A model generated the notes under the pieces. It was given only the letters and a program-made list of their open reading frames with translations. It was not told where the DNA came from and did no database searches. From Paenibacillus sp. ACRRY (GTDB taxonomy: Bacteria > Bacillota > Bacilli > Paenibacillales > Paenibacillaceae): a stretch of DNA of 64,000 nt. Location: NCBI RefSeq assembly GCF_022346995.1, contig NZ_JAKRNM010000002.1:682001-746000 (forward strand), read 5' to 3'. Positions 1 to 8,803 of this stretch are shown here, one piece after another. Position numbers and translations under genes: made by a program. Positions within the stretch are counted from its first letter, which is position 1. Each line of letters starts with the position of its first letter.

Positions 1-12
1 TGGAGGACCCAG

Positions 13-1422
13 ATGGCAAAACAACAGATCGGTGTCATTGGACTTGCAGTAATGGGCAAAAATTTGGCCCTTAACATTGAAAGCAGAGGCTTCACGGTTT
101 CGGTATTTAACCGTTCCCCGGAGAAAACCAATGATCTTCTGAAAGAAGCTGAAGGCAAAAACCTCACAGGCACGTTCTCCATTGAAGAGTTCGTGGCATC
201 CCTGGAATCCCCGCGCAAAATTTTGATCATGGTACAAGCAGGTAAAGCGACTGATGCGACCATTGAACAATTACTGCCTCACCTGGATGAGGGCGACATC
301 ATTATTGACGGAGGTAACGCCTACTTCCCTGATACCCAACGTCGCAGCAAAGAGCTGGAGGAAAAAGGCATTCGCTTCATCGGTACCGGTGTATCCGGTG
401 GTGAAGAAGGCGCGTTGAAAGGTCCTTCCATTATGCCGGGCGGACAGGAAAGTGCGTACAAGCTGGTTGAACCGATTCTGACAGCCATCTCCGCCAAAGT
501 GGGCGATGATCCTTGTTGTACATATATCGGACCGGATGGAGCCGGACATTACGTCAAAATGGTGCACAACGGTATTGAATACGGAGATATGCAGTTGATT
601 GGTGAAGCATATCACCTCCTCAAATCCGTCCTTAATGTTTCCGTTGAGGAGTTGCACGAAATCTTCACAGAGTGGAATCAAGGCGAACTGGACAGCTATC
701 TGATCGAGATTACGGCGGATATCTTCTCCAAATACGATCCTGAAACCGGCAAACCAATGGTTGACGTTATTCTGGATGCTGCAGGACAAAAAGGAACAGG
801 TAAATGGACAAGCCAAAGCGCGCTGGATCTCGGCGTACCATTGTCCATGATTACAGAATCCGTATTCTCCCGTTTCCTGTCCGCGATGAAGGACGAGCGT
901 GTAGCTGCGAGCAAAATCCTGAACGGACCGAAGGCTGAAGCATTCTCCGGCGATAAAAAAGCGTTCATCGAGAGTGTACGCAAAGCATTGTTCGCAAGTA
1001 AAATCGTATCTTATGCACAAGGCTTTGCCCAAATGCGTGCGGCTTCCGACGAGTATGGTTGGGATCTGAAATACGGTAACATCGCCATGATCTTCCGCGG
1101 CGGCTGCATTATCCGTTCGCAGTTCCTGCAAAACATCAAAGAAGCATATGACAAAGATGCAGAACTCAAAAACCTGCTTCTGGATCCATATTTCCAAAAC
1201 ATCGTTGAATCCTACCAGGATGCATGGCGTGAAGTTGTAGCGGCTGCTGTACAACAAGGTATTCCGGTACCTGGCTTCTCCAGCGCACTGTCCTACTACG
1301 ATAGCTACCGTACAGAGCGTTTGCCTGCAAACCTGCTGCAAGCGCAGCGTGACTACTTCGGTGCTCATACCTTCAAACGTGTGGATAAAGAGGGAAGCTT
1401 CCACCACAACTGGATGGAATAA
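13..1422 (+). CDS. gndA: 6-phosphogluconate dehydrogenase (decarboxylating)
   Basis: Converts 6-phosphogluconate to ribulose 5-phosphate and CO2 in the oxidative pentose phosphate pathway, in the cytoplasm. The 469-residue length is the usual one for the NADP-dependent GndA type. The N-terminus has a Rossmann nucleotide-binding motif ([13 protein letters not shown]), followed by the family signatures [21 protein letters not shown] and [12 protein letters not shown], with the substrate-contacting Lys/His/Asn cluster in KMVHNGIEY. The C-terminal helical domain ends in FHHNWME. A GGAGG ribosome site lies 6 bases before the ATG. The promoter lies outside the window, so operon membership cannot be judged. 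The family call is secure; cofactor preference is inferred from length and overall resemblance. Confidence 0.97.
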   Translation: MAKQQIGVIGLAVMGKNLALNIESRGFTVSVFNRSPEKTNDLLKEAEGKNLTGTFSIEEFVASLESPRKILIMVQAGKATDATIEQLLPHLDEGDIIIDGGNAYFPDTQRRSKELEEKGIRFIGTGVSGGEEGALKGPSIMPGGQESAYKLVEPILTAISAKVGDDPCCTYIGPDGAGHYVKMVHNGIEYGDMQLIGEAYHLLKSVLNVSVEELHEIFTEWNQGELDSYLIEITADIFSKYDPETGKPMVDVILDAAGQKGTGKWTSQSALDLGVPLSMITESVFSRFLSAMKDERVAASKILNGPKAEAFSGDKKAFIESVRKALFASKIVSYAQGFAQMRAASDEYGWDLKYGNIAMIFRGGCIIRSQFLQNIKEAYDKDAELKNLLLDPYFQNIVESYQDAWREVVAAAVQQGIPVPGFSSALSYYDSYRTERLPANLLQAQRDYFGAHTFKRVDKEGSFHHNWME

Positions 1423-1529
1423 TATATATTTGTTCATTCGAAGCTTCTACAGCTTTAATATGAGGTTGGGTGCTTTCCATGCTAGTTTGGGACACCCTTT
1501 CTTGAAGAATGGCCTGGAGTTCCGGTGTG

Positions 1530-1553
1530 CCGGATGCTTCCGGGTCATTTTTT
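1530..1553 (+). terminator. Weak intrinsic terminator after gndA
   Basis: A 5-bp stem CCGGA/TCCGG with a TGCT loop is followed by GTCA and six T residues. It is the only terminator-like structure between gndA and aroK; the stem is short, so confidence is limited. Confidence 0.4.
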
Positions 1554-1667
1554 ATTATAAGTCTGTTTTCCAACAGACCCAATGTGTGGCCTTCCCCCCT
1601 TAGCAGGGCTGTGTTATGATAGGACAAAAGTGCTCATGAAATGCTTGAGATAAAGGAGTGTACACCC

Positions 1668-2177
1668 TTGAGCAAGTCTAACAATATTATTCTCATAGGC
1701 ATGATGGGAACCGGCAAATCAACGGTAGCTGACCTGCTCGCCCGTGAGCTGGGTTACAAGCTGATCGATGTGGACGCCGCGGTGGAGAAAGAGGAAGGCT
1801 GTACGATTCCGGAATTGTTCACAGACAAAGGTGAGTCGTATTTCCGTGATGCCGAGAGCCGCATGCTATGTTCGGTCCTGGAAAAGAAGTCGCAGGTGAT
1901 CGCAACCGGAGGCGGTGTGGTACTGCGTTCTGACAATTGTGATGTAATGTCGAAGAACGGTTGGATTGTTGCGCTGACTGCTGATCCGGCAGTCATTGTA
2001 CAGCGCGTGAGCGGGGATGAAAAACGTCCTCTTCTGGCTGGCAATGCGGAGGAGCGCATCCATAGCATTTTGGAGGAACGGAAGGACGCATATAAATTTG
2101 CCCATTACACAGTGGATACAACTGAGTTATCCGCAGCTGAAGTGTCCCGTCTTATTTTAGCGCATTACCGCGTCTAA
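1668..2177 (+). CDS. aroK: Shikimate kinase
   Basis: Phosphorylates shikimate to shikimate 3-phosphate with ATP, in the chorismate pathway; aroA, the next pathway enzyme, is encoded about 0.7 kb downstream. The protein has the Walker A motif GMMGTGKST at its start, the shikimate-binding DVDAAVEKEEG (the usual D-x-D-x-x-I/V-E), the G-G-G-V signature ATGGGVVLR and an RPLL lid segment. The frame opens at an ATG at 1641, but that ATG lies upstream of the ribosome site AAAGGAGTG (1653-1660). The TTG at 1668, about 8 bases after that site, is the better start and gives 169 residues, the normal size. A possible -10 TATGAT lies at 1615-1620. Confidence 0.93.
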   Translation: MSKSNNIILIGMMGTGKSTVADLLARELGYKLIDVDAAVEKEEGCTIPELFTDKGESYFRDAESRMLCSVLEKKSQVIATGGGVVLRSDNCDVMSKNGWIVALTADPAVIVQRVSGDEKRPLLAGNAEERIHSILEERKDAYKFAHYTVDTTELSAAEVSRLILAHYRV

Positions 2178-2280
2178 GCTTGTGTTCGCTGCATTTCGAT
2201 GTCTAGCATGACCTCAAATATTGGGGCAGTTACAGTTGTGATGCAGAGGGTAAGGGGCAATGGTTTGGTGGGAATATAAC

Positions 2281-2304
2281 AAAACGGGCCATCTGGCCCG
2301 TTTA
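2281..2304. terminator. Shared terminator between convergent aroK and rhodanese gene
   Basis: A 9-bp perfect stem AAACGGGCC/GGCCCGTTT with an ATCT loop lies between the two convergent genes. The T-run is better on the minus strand (TTTTGTT), so it should mainly stop the rhodanese transcript. Confidence 0.75.
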
Positions 2305-2399
2305 AAACTGACTGTAGCGGAGCGAAATCCAAAAGCTATAGGGTGAATTGCCTGTTGCGATTCCTGATAGCTCTTTGTTGGATTCCTGCTCCAGATCAC

Positions 2400-2705
2400 T
2401 TAGTCTTCCTGCAGCCATTGCAGCATGCCGCCAACCATGTTGGTGCAGCCTGCATAACCAAGCTGTTGCAAATACTCGGCGGCACGCTCGCTGCGGTAAC
2501 CGCTGCGGCAGATCAGAATGATCTCGCCGGATTTTTCAATTTCGGACAATCTGTCCGGAATTTGTCCAAGCGGGATGTGCTTGGCTCCTTCAATCATGCC
2601 TTGCGCGACTTCCTCGTCCTCACGAACGTCTATCAACTGAAGCTTCTCTCCCGCCTGCAGGCGGCGACGCAGCTCGGATGTTTCTATTTCAGCTATTTGA
2701 GTCAT
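2400..2705 (-). CDS. Single-domain rhodanese-like protein
   Basis: A 101-residue stand-alone rhodanese domain. The active-site loop CRSGYRS carries the catalytic cysteine at about residue 66. Upstream are the structural signatures LIDVREDEE and GAKHIPLGQIP, and downstream the GGMLQW motif that closes the fold. Such domains shuttle sulfane sulfur between donor and acceptor; the physiological partner cannot be told from the sequence. It is transcribed away from aroA (start at 2853), and the two share the 147-bp intergenic region. No signal peptide, so it is cytoplasmic. Confidence 0.9.
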   Translation of the reverse strand: MTQIAEIETSELRRRLQAGEKLQLIDVREDEEVAQGMIEGAKHIPLGQIPDRLSEIEKSGEIILICRSGYRSERAAEYLQQLGYAGCTNMVGGMLQWLQED

Positions 2706-2852
2706 GATTCAGGTCCTCTTTTCTGTATGGACTTAACGCCTATAATGATACCCAAGCTTTGTGGGGGATGTCAATTTGGCGAATGGACTACGTGTTATAT
2801 GTAACAGATATATTAAGCAGCTTAATCTGATCAATGAAGGAGAATTTCATCC

Positions 2853-4148
2853 ATGGACGTAATCGTTAAACCTACCCCTACCCTGAATGGGGAAATTGGA
2901 GCCCTTTCCTCCAAAAACTACACTACCCGCTACCTGCTCGCAGCAGCTCTGGCAGAAGGTACAAGCACAATTCATTATCCGGCTCACAGCGAAGATAGTG
3001 ATGCGATGCGCAGATGTATCCGTGATCTTGGAGCCGTACTAGAAGAAGATGACAGCAAGATCGTCATTCAAGGCTTCGGCAGCCATCCTCGTGATGTGCG
3101 CGAGTTAAATGTAGGCAACGCAGGTGCAGTGCTTCGCTTCCTAATGGGCGTAACTGCGCTCTGCCCTGAAGTTACCTTTGTGAATACCTATCCAGATTCA
3201 CTCGGTAAACGTCCGCATGATGACCTGATTGATGCTCTTGGCCAGCTCGGTGTTGAAGTGCAGCATGAACAAGGACGACTGCCAATCACGATCAAAGGCG
3301 GTAATGCCAAAGGCGGACATATCCGTGTGTCCGGATCAGTCAGTTCCCAATATTTGAGCGCATTGCTTTTTGTTACTCCGCTTCTTGCAGAAGACAGCAC
3401 CATTGAAGTGTTGAATGACCTCAAGTCCAAAGTGGTCATCGGTCAAACACTCGAAGTACTTGAACAGGCAGGAATCATTATTCATGCAAGCGATGATTAC
3501 ATGTCTTTCAGCGTACCTGGTGGTCAGGCTTATCAACCGCAAACATATACCGTTCAAGGAGACTACCCTGGTTCGGCTGCAGTTCTGGCTGCAGCGGCGG
3601 TTACTCAATCGGATGTGAAGATTCTGCGCCTGATGGAACAGAGCAAACAGGGAGAGCGTGCAATTGTTGACGTTCTGCGCATGATGGAAGTGCCGCTGAC
3701 GCATGAGAATGATGTGGTACATGTACAAGGTAACGGAAAATTGAAAGCCGTAGAATTTGACGGAGATGCAGCGACGGACGCTGTTTTGGCGATGGTAGCC
3801 GCGGCTGTATTTGCGGAAGGTACCTCACGGTTTTATAATGTAGAGAACCTGCGCTACAAGGAATGTGACCGAATTACGGATTACCTGAACGAGCTGCGCA
3901 AGGCAGGGGCTAACGTGGAAGAGCGTCAGGCCGAGATTATCGTTCACGGACGTCCGGAAGGCGTTGAAGGCGGCGTAGAGATTAATGCTCACTTCGATCA
4001 TCGCGTTATCATGGCATTGACCGTGGTTGGCCTTCGTTCCAAGGAGCCGCTTCGTATTCGGGATGCACACCACGTAGCCAAGTCGTATCCACAATATTTC
4101 GATCATTTGCAGGCGCTTGGCGCCTCGGTTCAATGGGTAAAAGAGTAA
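2853..4148 (+). CDS. aroA: 3-phosphoshikimate 1-carboxyvinyltransferase (EPSP synthase)
   Basis: Joins shikimate 3-phosphate and phosphoenolpyruvate to form EPSP, the step after aroK in chorismate synthesis. The 431-residue protein shows the two-domain inside-out barrel signatures: GNAGAVLRFLMG near residue 90, the shikimate-phosphate site SGSVSSQYLSALL, the LRYKECDRI active-site segment near residue 335 and HFDHRVIMAL near 380. The N-terminal substrate loop reads SSKNYTTRYLLAA instead of the more common form with K-S-x-S-x-R, but keeps the lysine and arginine. The start follows the ribosome site AAGGAG with 9 bases spacing. The family is clear; glyphosate sensitivity class is not assigned. 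Confidence 0.95.
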   Translation: MDVIVKPTPTLNGEIGALSSKNYTTRYLLAAALAEGTSTIHYPAHSEDSDAMRRCIRDLGAVLEEDDSKIVIQGFGSHPRDVRELNVGNAGAVLRFLMGVTALCPEVTFVNTYPDSLGKRPHDDLIDALGQLGVEVQHEQGRLPITIKGGNAKGGHIRVSGSVSSQYLSALLFVTPLLAEDSTIEVLNDLKSKVVIGQTLEVLEQAGIIIHASDDYMSFSVPGGQAYQPQTYTVQGDYPGSAAVLAAAAVTQSDVKILRLMEQSKQGERAIVDVLRMMEVPLTHENDVVHVQGNGKLKAVEFDGDAATDAVLAMVAAAVFAEGTSRFYNVENLRYKECDRITDYLNELRKAGANVEERQAEIIVHGRPEGVEGGVEINAHFDHRVIMALTVVGLRSKEPLRIRDAHHVAKSYPQYFDHLQALGASVQWVKE

Positions 4149-4162
4149 AATAACACGTTTAA

Positions 4163-4346
4163 GAGGTTGTTCAAAAAGTCCGCTTTTGATTACGAAGGAT
4201 GCCTAGCGGTATCATCAGCATCGAATATGGAATTCAGCCGAAATGTCCGTTGCTCACGTAGTTTTCCCTACGCTCCGCTACTCCATTTCTAGCTTCATCC
4301 CATCTTCTCGGTACTGAAAACTGGTCTTTTTGGACACGCATTTTAA
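4163..4346. repeat. Intergenic repeat-like element with imperfect terminal inverted repeats
   Basis: The gap between aroA and the next gene is filled by a compact element whose ends mirror each other. The left end reads TGTTCAAAAAGTCC (4168-4181); the right end, read on the other strand, is TGTCCAAAAAGACC. The match continues with A/T-rich flanks on both sides. Inside is a 5-bp hairpin CGTAG/CTACG (around 4256-4271). It carries no open frame of its own and ends just before the ribosome site of the following gene. From memory, similar elements recur in Paenibacillus intergenic regions, but only one copy is present here, so repetition itself is not shown. Confidence 0.55.
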
Positions 4347-4369
4347 GCAGAAAAGGATGGTGCTTGAAC

Positions 4370-4804
4370 ATGGAATTTAACAACCCAACTCGCGAAGAAA
4401 TTGGGCAACTTTTACGCAAGGCAGGCAACATCGCAGTCGTCGGCTTATCGGACAAATCGGATCGGACATCCTACATGGTTGCAGAAGCCATGCAGAGCAG
4501 AGGATATCGGATCATTCCGGTTAATCCACAAGCACAGGGAGAGATCCTTGGTGAGAAAGTATATGCAACCCTTGCAGATATTCCCGAGCCCGTGGATATT
4601 GTGAATGTGTTCCGTCGCAGCGAATATACACCGGAAGTAGCTCGTGAAGCCGCAGCCATCAAAGCAAACGTATTGTGGCTCCAGCTTGGCATTCACAATG
4701 ATGAGGCGGTACAGATTGCGGCTGAAAACGGAATGACGGCCGTAACGAATCGCTGCATTAAGGTAGAGGACTCCATCGTTCTGCGCGGTGCCGGACGCGG
4801 TTAA
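4370..4804 (+). CDS. CoA-binding domain protein (YccU-like)
   Basis: A 144-residue single-domain protein of the CoA-binding Rossmann family related to the succinyl-CoA synthetase alpha N-terminal domain. Visible signatures are the nucleotide-binding start IAVVGLSDKSDRTSYMVAEAM, the PVNPQ strand, and DIVNVFRRSEYTPEVAREAAA followed by LWLQLGI and the C-terminal NRCIKVE. Its substrate is unknown; members bind CoA in structural studies. The start is ambiguous: a TTG at 4364 and an ATG at 4370 are in frame behind AAAAGGATGG; the ATG is chosen. The terminal-repeat element directly upstream probably separates it from aroA, and a strong terminator follows it. Confidence 0.85.
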   Translation: MEFNNPTREEIGQLLRKAGNIAVVGLSDKSDRTSYMVAEAMQSRGYRIIPVNPQAQGEILGEKVYATLADIPEPVDIVNVFRRSEYTPEVAREAAAIKANVLWLQLGIHNDEAVQIAAENGMTAVTNRCIKVEDSIVLRGAGRG

Positions 4805-4825
4805 GCGAATATGGAATAGATCTGG

Positions 4826-4856
4826 ATCCCGTTAACTTGAAGTTAACGGGATTTTT
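4826..4856 (+). terminator. Strong intrinsic terminator
   Basis: A near-perfect stem CCCGTTAACT/AGTTAACGGG with its flanking A-T pairs is followed by ATTTTTC. It ends the transcript of the CoA-binding protein gene. Confidence 0.85.
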
Positions 4857-4976
4857 CTGTGTTTAGAGCTGCGGGCGCTCCTTCAGTTTGAACTGATTTC
4901 TTGCCTTCAGATCGTATCTGTGGTGGCCGTTTGGTCACAAATCTAAAGAGATTACGGCAAATTTCCAGCAGCTTAC

Positions 4977-5014
4977 CGTTTTGCTTTGACAAAACGTTTC
5001 GTAAAGCTTACCAT
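4977..5014 (+). promoter_or_regulatory. Promoter and candidate operator of the PTS operon
   Basis: A sigma-A type promoter: -35 TTGACA at 4986-4991, 17-bp spacer, -10 TACCAT at 5009-5014, 24 bases before the gene start. A perfect 7-base inverted repeat CGTTTTG-N6-CAAAACG (4977-4983 and 4990-4996) straddles the -35 box. A protein bound there would block the polymerase, so it is a likely repressor site; the regulator is not identified in the window. Confidence 0.6.
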
Positions 5015-5038
5015 CTAGGATAGAAAGGAGAGGTCGCC

Positions 5039-6919
5039 ATGAATTGGCTCGGATCCTTGCAGCAGCTCGGACGAGCGGTAATGCTGCCTACAATGGTCCT
5101 GCCCGCAGCCGCAATCTTGCTGAGTGTTGGCAGTTTGCCCTGGGACGCTTGGGGATTGAAAGTTGTTGGTGAAGTGTCTACCGTGGCCGGACACGGTATT
5201 TTTTATTTTTTGCCGTATATGTTTGCTGTCGGTGTAGCATTGGGACTCTCCAACCAGGCCGGACAGGCGGGACTTGCCGCTTTAGCTGGTATCGTTATAT
5301 ATGATCAGGTGACTCGCCATTTCGGGGATGGCACCATACAGCCAGCTTCTTTAATTGGAATTATTCTCGGCGCTCTGGCCGGGGTGACACATAATCGGTT
5401 CAAAAGCATCAAGCTGCCTGAGATATTGCAATTTTTTGGCGGCTCCAGGTTTGTATTACTGATCGTTGGGCTGTGCTCGGTGCTGTTCTCCTGTTTCATG
5501 CTGTGGCTCGCCCCCATATTACAGCATGGACTGAATGCGATCGCCGCTTGGGAATACAGTCTCGGCGGTTTTGGTTTGTTCATTTACGGAGTCCTATACA
5601 GAGTATTGGTGGCTTTTGGACTGCACCACTTGCTTAACAATGTGTTCTGGTTTCAGCTGGGGACGTATGAAACGCCAGACGGTAACATTGTTCAGGGGGA
5701 TCTGCCACGCTTTTTTGCAGGCGATCCAACCGCAGGTTACTTTATGGCAGGCTTGTTTCCCATCATGATGTTTGCCATACCTGCCATTGCCTTTGCGATT
5801 ATTCAGGAGGCAAGGGAAGATCTGAAACCGAAGATCAAAAAGACATTTCTCACTTCTGCGCTGGTTTGCTTTCTGACAGGTGTATCCGAGCAGATTGAAT
5901 TTGCCTTTTTGTTTGCAGCACCGTATCTGTTTATCGTACATGCCGTCATGTCGGGACTTGCGATGTGGATTGGTTATTGGCTTGATATCAGGCACGGCTT
6001 CTCTTATTCCGCTGGCATTATTGATTACATACTCAACTTCCATCTATCAGAAAATGCTTGGAAGCTCATACCGATTGGCATACTATATGGGCTGGTTTAT
6101 TACTTCCTGTTCCGCTGGGCCATTCGTACGTTCAAGATTCCAACGCCAGGACGGGAAGAAGGCTCCATGCTGGAGGATTGGGTGGGGAATATTCCTTACC
6201 AGGCACCATTGATCCTGGAAGCATTAGGCGGTAAGGAAAACATCGTTCAAGTAGAGGCATGTATTACACGGCTTCGTCTGACGGTGCACAACGACCGTCT
6301 CATCGACACTGGAGCTATGAAGAGTATGGGGTCTGCGGGGCTGATCAAGCTCGGTGGAGGTAACGTCCAGGTCGTATTTGGCACGTATTCGGAATTGATT
6401 CGCGAAGAGATCGCCAAACTGCTTGAGCGGGATTTGCCGCAAGTCCTGTTCTGTGCACCGGTTCAAGGCAAAATGCTGCCAATTGAAGAAGTGCCTGACC
6501 AGATTTTTGCTGCAAAGCTGGTTGGGGATGGGGTGGCTTTTGTTCCGGAAAAGGGAGAGCTGGTCTCACCAGTCTACGGAACGATTATGCACCTGTATCC
6601 TACCATGCACGCTTTGGGTATATCAACTCGGGAAGGACTTGAGGTCCTGCTTCATATCGGTATCGATACCTCGCAGCTGAAGGGGCATTTTGAAGCTTTC
6701 GTTCAGGAAGGAGACACCGTCGAGCCTGGGCAGTTGTTGATCAAGTTTGATCTGGCTGTATTGCGGGCAGAGGCAGCATCGCTGACTACACCGATGGTGA
6801 TCACGAATCCGGATCGTGTCAAATCATGGAGTTTTGCTCCATTTAAGCAAGTTAAGAAAGGTCAGGCATCCGTCATGTCCGTGGTGCTCTATGACAGGAA
6901 CGTTGGAGGGGTAGAATGA
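5039..6919 (+). CDS. nagE: PTS permease EIICBA, N-acetylglucosamine/glucose type
   Basis: Imports and phosphorylates an amino sugar or glucose. The 626 residues contain, in order, a membrane EIIC domain (about 1-370, many hydrophobic segments), an EIIB domain (about 385-460, phosphocysteine C408 in ACITRLRL) and an EIIA domain (about 480-615, phosphohistidine H539 in LLHIGIDT, with the partner histidine in PTMHAL). The EIIC segments LLNNVFWFQLGTYE and GDLPRFFAGDPTAGYFMAG resemble E. coli NagE more than PtsG, which favours N-acetylglucosamine; this is inference. The EIIC signature GVSEQIEFAFLFAAPYL is present. The start has AAAGGAGAGG in front. Its stop overlaps the start of the enzyme I gene by four bases, so the two are translationally coupled. 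Confidence 0.92.
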   Translation: MNWLGSLQQLGRAVMLPTMVLPAAAILLSVGSLPWDAWGLKVVGEVSTVAGHGIFYFLPYMFAVGVALGLSNQAGQAGLAALAGIVIYDQVTRHFGDGTIQPASLIGIILGALAGVTHNRFKSIKLPEILQFFGGSRFVLLIVGLCSVLFSCFMLWLAPILQHGLNAIAAWEYSLGGFGLFIYGVLYRVLVAFGLHHLLNNVFWFQLGTYETPDGNIVQGDLPRFFAGDPTAGYFMAGLFPIMMFAIPAIAFAIIQEAREDLKPKIKKTFLTSALVCFLTGVSEQIEFAFLFAAPYLFIVHAVMSGLAMWIGYWLDIRHGFSYSAGIIDYILNFHLSENAWKLIPIGILYGLVYYFLFRWAIRTFKIPTPGREEGSMLEDWVGNIPYQAPLILEALGGKENIVQVEACITRLRLTVHNDRLIDTGAMKSMGSAGLIKLGGGNVQVVFGTYSELIREEIAKLLERDLPQVLFCAPVQGKMLPIEEVPDQIFAAKLVGDGVAFVPEKGELVSPVYGTIMHLYPTMHALGISTREGLEVLLHIGIDTSQLKGHFEAFVQEGDTVEPGQLLIKFDLAVLRAEAASLTTPMVITNPDRVKSWSFAPFKQVKKGQASVMSVVLYDRNVGGVE

Positions 6920-8676
6920 AGATACAAGGCATCAACGGAGCTGCAGGCGTAGCCATCGGCAAAGCATTTGTCCTGCCCAGTTGGGAATGGGATCTGCCGG
7001 ACCAGAAGATGGATTCGGTGGATCTCGCCCAGGAATTCGAACGGCTGTACGAGGGAATACGGACATCGAAGGATGAGATCGAATTTATCAAGAATGAGTT
7101 CAAGGAAGTCGTAGGTCCGGAAGAGTCCAGCATCTTTGATGCACATCTGGCTATCCTGGAAGATCCGGTATTCATGAACGAGATTCGCGGCATTATTGAA
7201 CGACAGTACAAAGCGGCAGAAGTGGCGGTAAAAGAAGCCATTGACCACTTTGTCACCATGTTTGATTTGCTGGATGATGAATATATGAAGGAACGGGCGA
7301 TCGACATCAAGGATGTCGGTAACCGATTGTTGAAGCATCTGTTGGGGGCCCCGGAGATTACGCTCCCTTCGGATACTCAACCTTATATACTTGTAGCCAA
7401 GGAACTGTCTCCATCGCAGCTGGCACATCTGAATCCCAGTCACGTACTGGGCATTGTGACCCTGATCGGTGGCAAGACATCGCATTCGGCAATTATGGCC
7501 CGTGCGCTTGGCATCCCCCTCGTTTCCGGCTTGGAAGCGAGTGTTGGCATGCCAGTGGACACTGGGGATATGTTAGTGGTGGATGGTGATAACGGGTTGG
7601 TATTTACGGAACCGGATCGCAAAACAATTGAACGCTACACCATGATTCGCAGCAAACAGCTGAAGAAAAAGGAACAGCTCCAGGTACTCGCTACAGTGGA
7701 TGCGATCACGAAGGACGGTGCAGTGCTGCATCTGGCATCGAACATCAGCTCCGTGAAGGAGCTGGATCTGGCTCTCAAACACGGGGCAAAAGGTGTAGGT
7801 CTGTTCCGCACGGAATTTTTGTACATGGACCGTGCTACCTTCCCAGGTGAGCAGGAACAGTATGAGGTGTATCGTTTGGTAGCGGAGAAGACGGCAGGTC
7901 AATCCGTGGTCATTCGCACACTGGATATCGGTGGTGACAAACAGCTCGATTATTTCGAACTGCCTGAAGAGGATAATCCATTTTTGGGTTATCGGGCCAT
8001 CCGGATCAGCCTGGACCGCAAGGATCTGTTTAAGACACAGCTCACAGCAATTCTACGGGCCAGTGCGGCAGGGAACGTCAAGATTATGTATCCGATGATC
8101 TCCTCTGTGGAAGAACTCAGACAGGCTAATGAGGTTCTGCGTGAAGCGATGGCGGATCTGGATGAGCGTCAAATTGCTTATGATCCTCATATTAAAGTAG
8201 GAATCATGATTGAAGTGCCTGCAGCAGTCATGATTGCCGACCTGCTGGCCGAGGAAGCGGATTTCTTCAGCATCGGGACAAATGATCTGGTGCAGTACGT
8301 ACTGGCTGTAGACCGTATGAATGAACAGATTGCTCACATGTATCATCCATATCATCCGGCAGTCCTGAGAATGCTGCGTGCAACGGTCGATGCTGCTCGC
8401 ACTGCTGGAATTGAGGTTAGTGTGTGTGGGGAGATGGCAGGAGATGAACGTTCCGTTCCACTTTGGCTGGAGCTGGGTATTCGTAATCTCAGCATGTCAC
8501 CTCAATCTCTGCTGCGGGTGAAGCACAGGGTACTGAACACAACAGCGGTGGACGCGAAAGAAGCAGCGCGTGATTGTTTTGCCCTGAGAACCAGTGCAGA
8601 CATTGAGCAGCGTTTACAAATCTATAATGATTCAACAGGAAATCCTGATGAACAAAGTGGATCCAATGCTTCTTGA
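6916..8676 (+). CDS. ptsP: PTS enzyme I (phosphoenolpyruvate-protein phosphotransferase)
   Basis: Takes phosphate from phosphoenolpyruvate onto a histidine and passes it to HPr, the first step of sugar transport by the PTS. The 586-residue length is standard. The phosphohistidine is H190 in GGKTSHSAIMARALGIP; the PEP-binding barrel follows with GVGLFRTEFLYMDR, RTLDIGGDKQLDYF, EVPAAVMIADLL, IGTNDLVQYVLAVDR and the CGEMAGD cysteine. The start overlaps the end of the EIICBA gene (ATGA), an unusual pairing since enzyme I normally follows HPr. No HPr with an intact histidine is seen in the window. It could be the general enzyme I (ptsI) or a paralogue dedicated to this permease. Confidence 0.94.
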   Translation: MKIQGINGAAGVAIGKAFVLPSWEWDLPDQKMDSVDLAQEFERLYEGIRTSKDEIEFIKNEFKEVVGPEESSIFDAHLAILEDPVFMNEIRGIIERQYKAAEVAVKEAIDHFVTMFDLLDDEYMKERAIDIKDVGNRLLKHLLGAPEITLPSDTQPYILVAKELSPSQLAHLNPSHVLGIVTLIGGKTSHSAIMARALGIPLVSGLEASVGMPVDTGDMLVVDGDNGLVFTEPDRKTIERYTMIRSKQLKKKEQLQVLATVDAITKDGAVLHLASNISSVKELDLALKHGAKGVGLFRTEFLYMDRATFPGEQEQYEVYRLVAEKTAGQSVVIRTLDIGGDKQLDYFELPEEDNPFLGYRAIRISLDRKDLFKTQLTAILRASAAGNVKIMYPMISSVEELRQANEVLREAMADLDERQIAYDPHIKVGIMIEVPAAVMIADLLAEEADFFSIGTNDLVQYVLAVDRMNEQIAHMYHPYHPAVLRMLRATVDAARTAGIEVSVCGEMAGDERSVPLWLELGIRNLSMSPQSLLRVKHRVLNTTAVDAKEAARDCFALRTSADIEQRLQIYNDSTGNPDEQSGSNAS

Positions 8677-8757
8677 ATCCATTGATGTATATTGATGTAT
8701 AGGAAATACCTTTAAATTAATATATTCACTTTTATTCTATTTCAGTTAATATGATAC

Positions 8758-8794
8758 AAAAAAAGCCCTCGCCATGAGCGAAGGGCTTTTTTTG
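8758..8794. terminator. Bidirectional terminator between ptsP and DJ-1/PfpI gene
   Basis: AAGCCCTCGC pairs with GCGAAGGGCTT (one bulge) around a short loop, flanked by A7 on the left and T7 on the right, so it works for both convergent genes. Confidence 0.85.
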
Positions 8795-8803
8795 TGTGCT
8801 TGA

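Noticed and set aside
271..1437. Minus-strand open frame of 388 codons across gndA
   Set aside because: gndA on the plus strand is unmistakable and the opposite frame encodes cysteine-rich nonsense.
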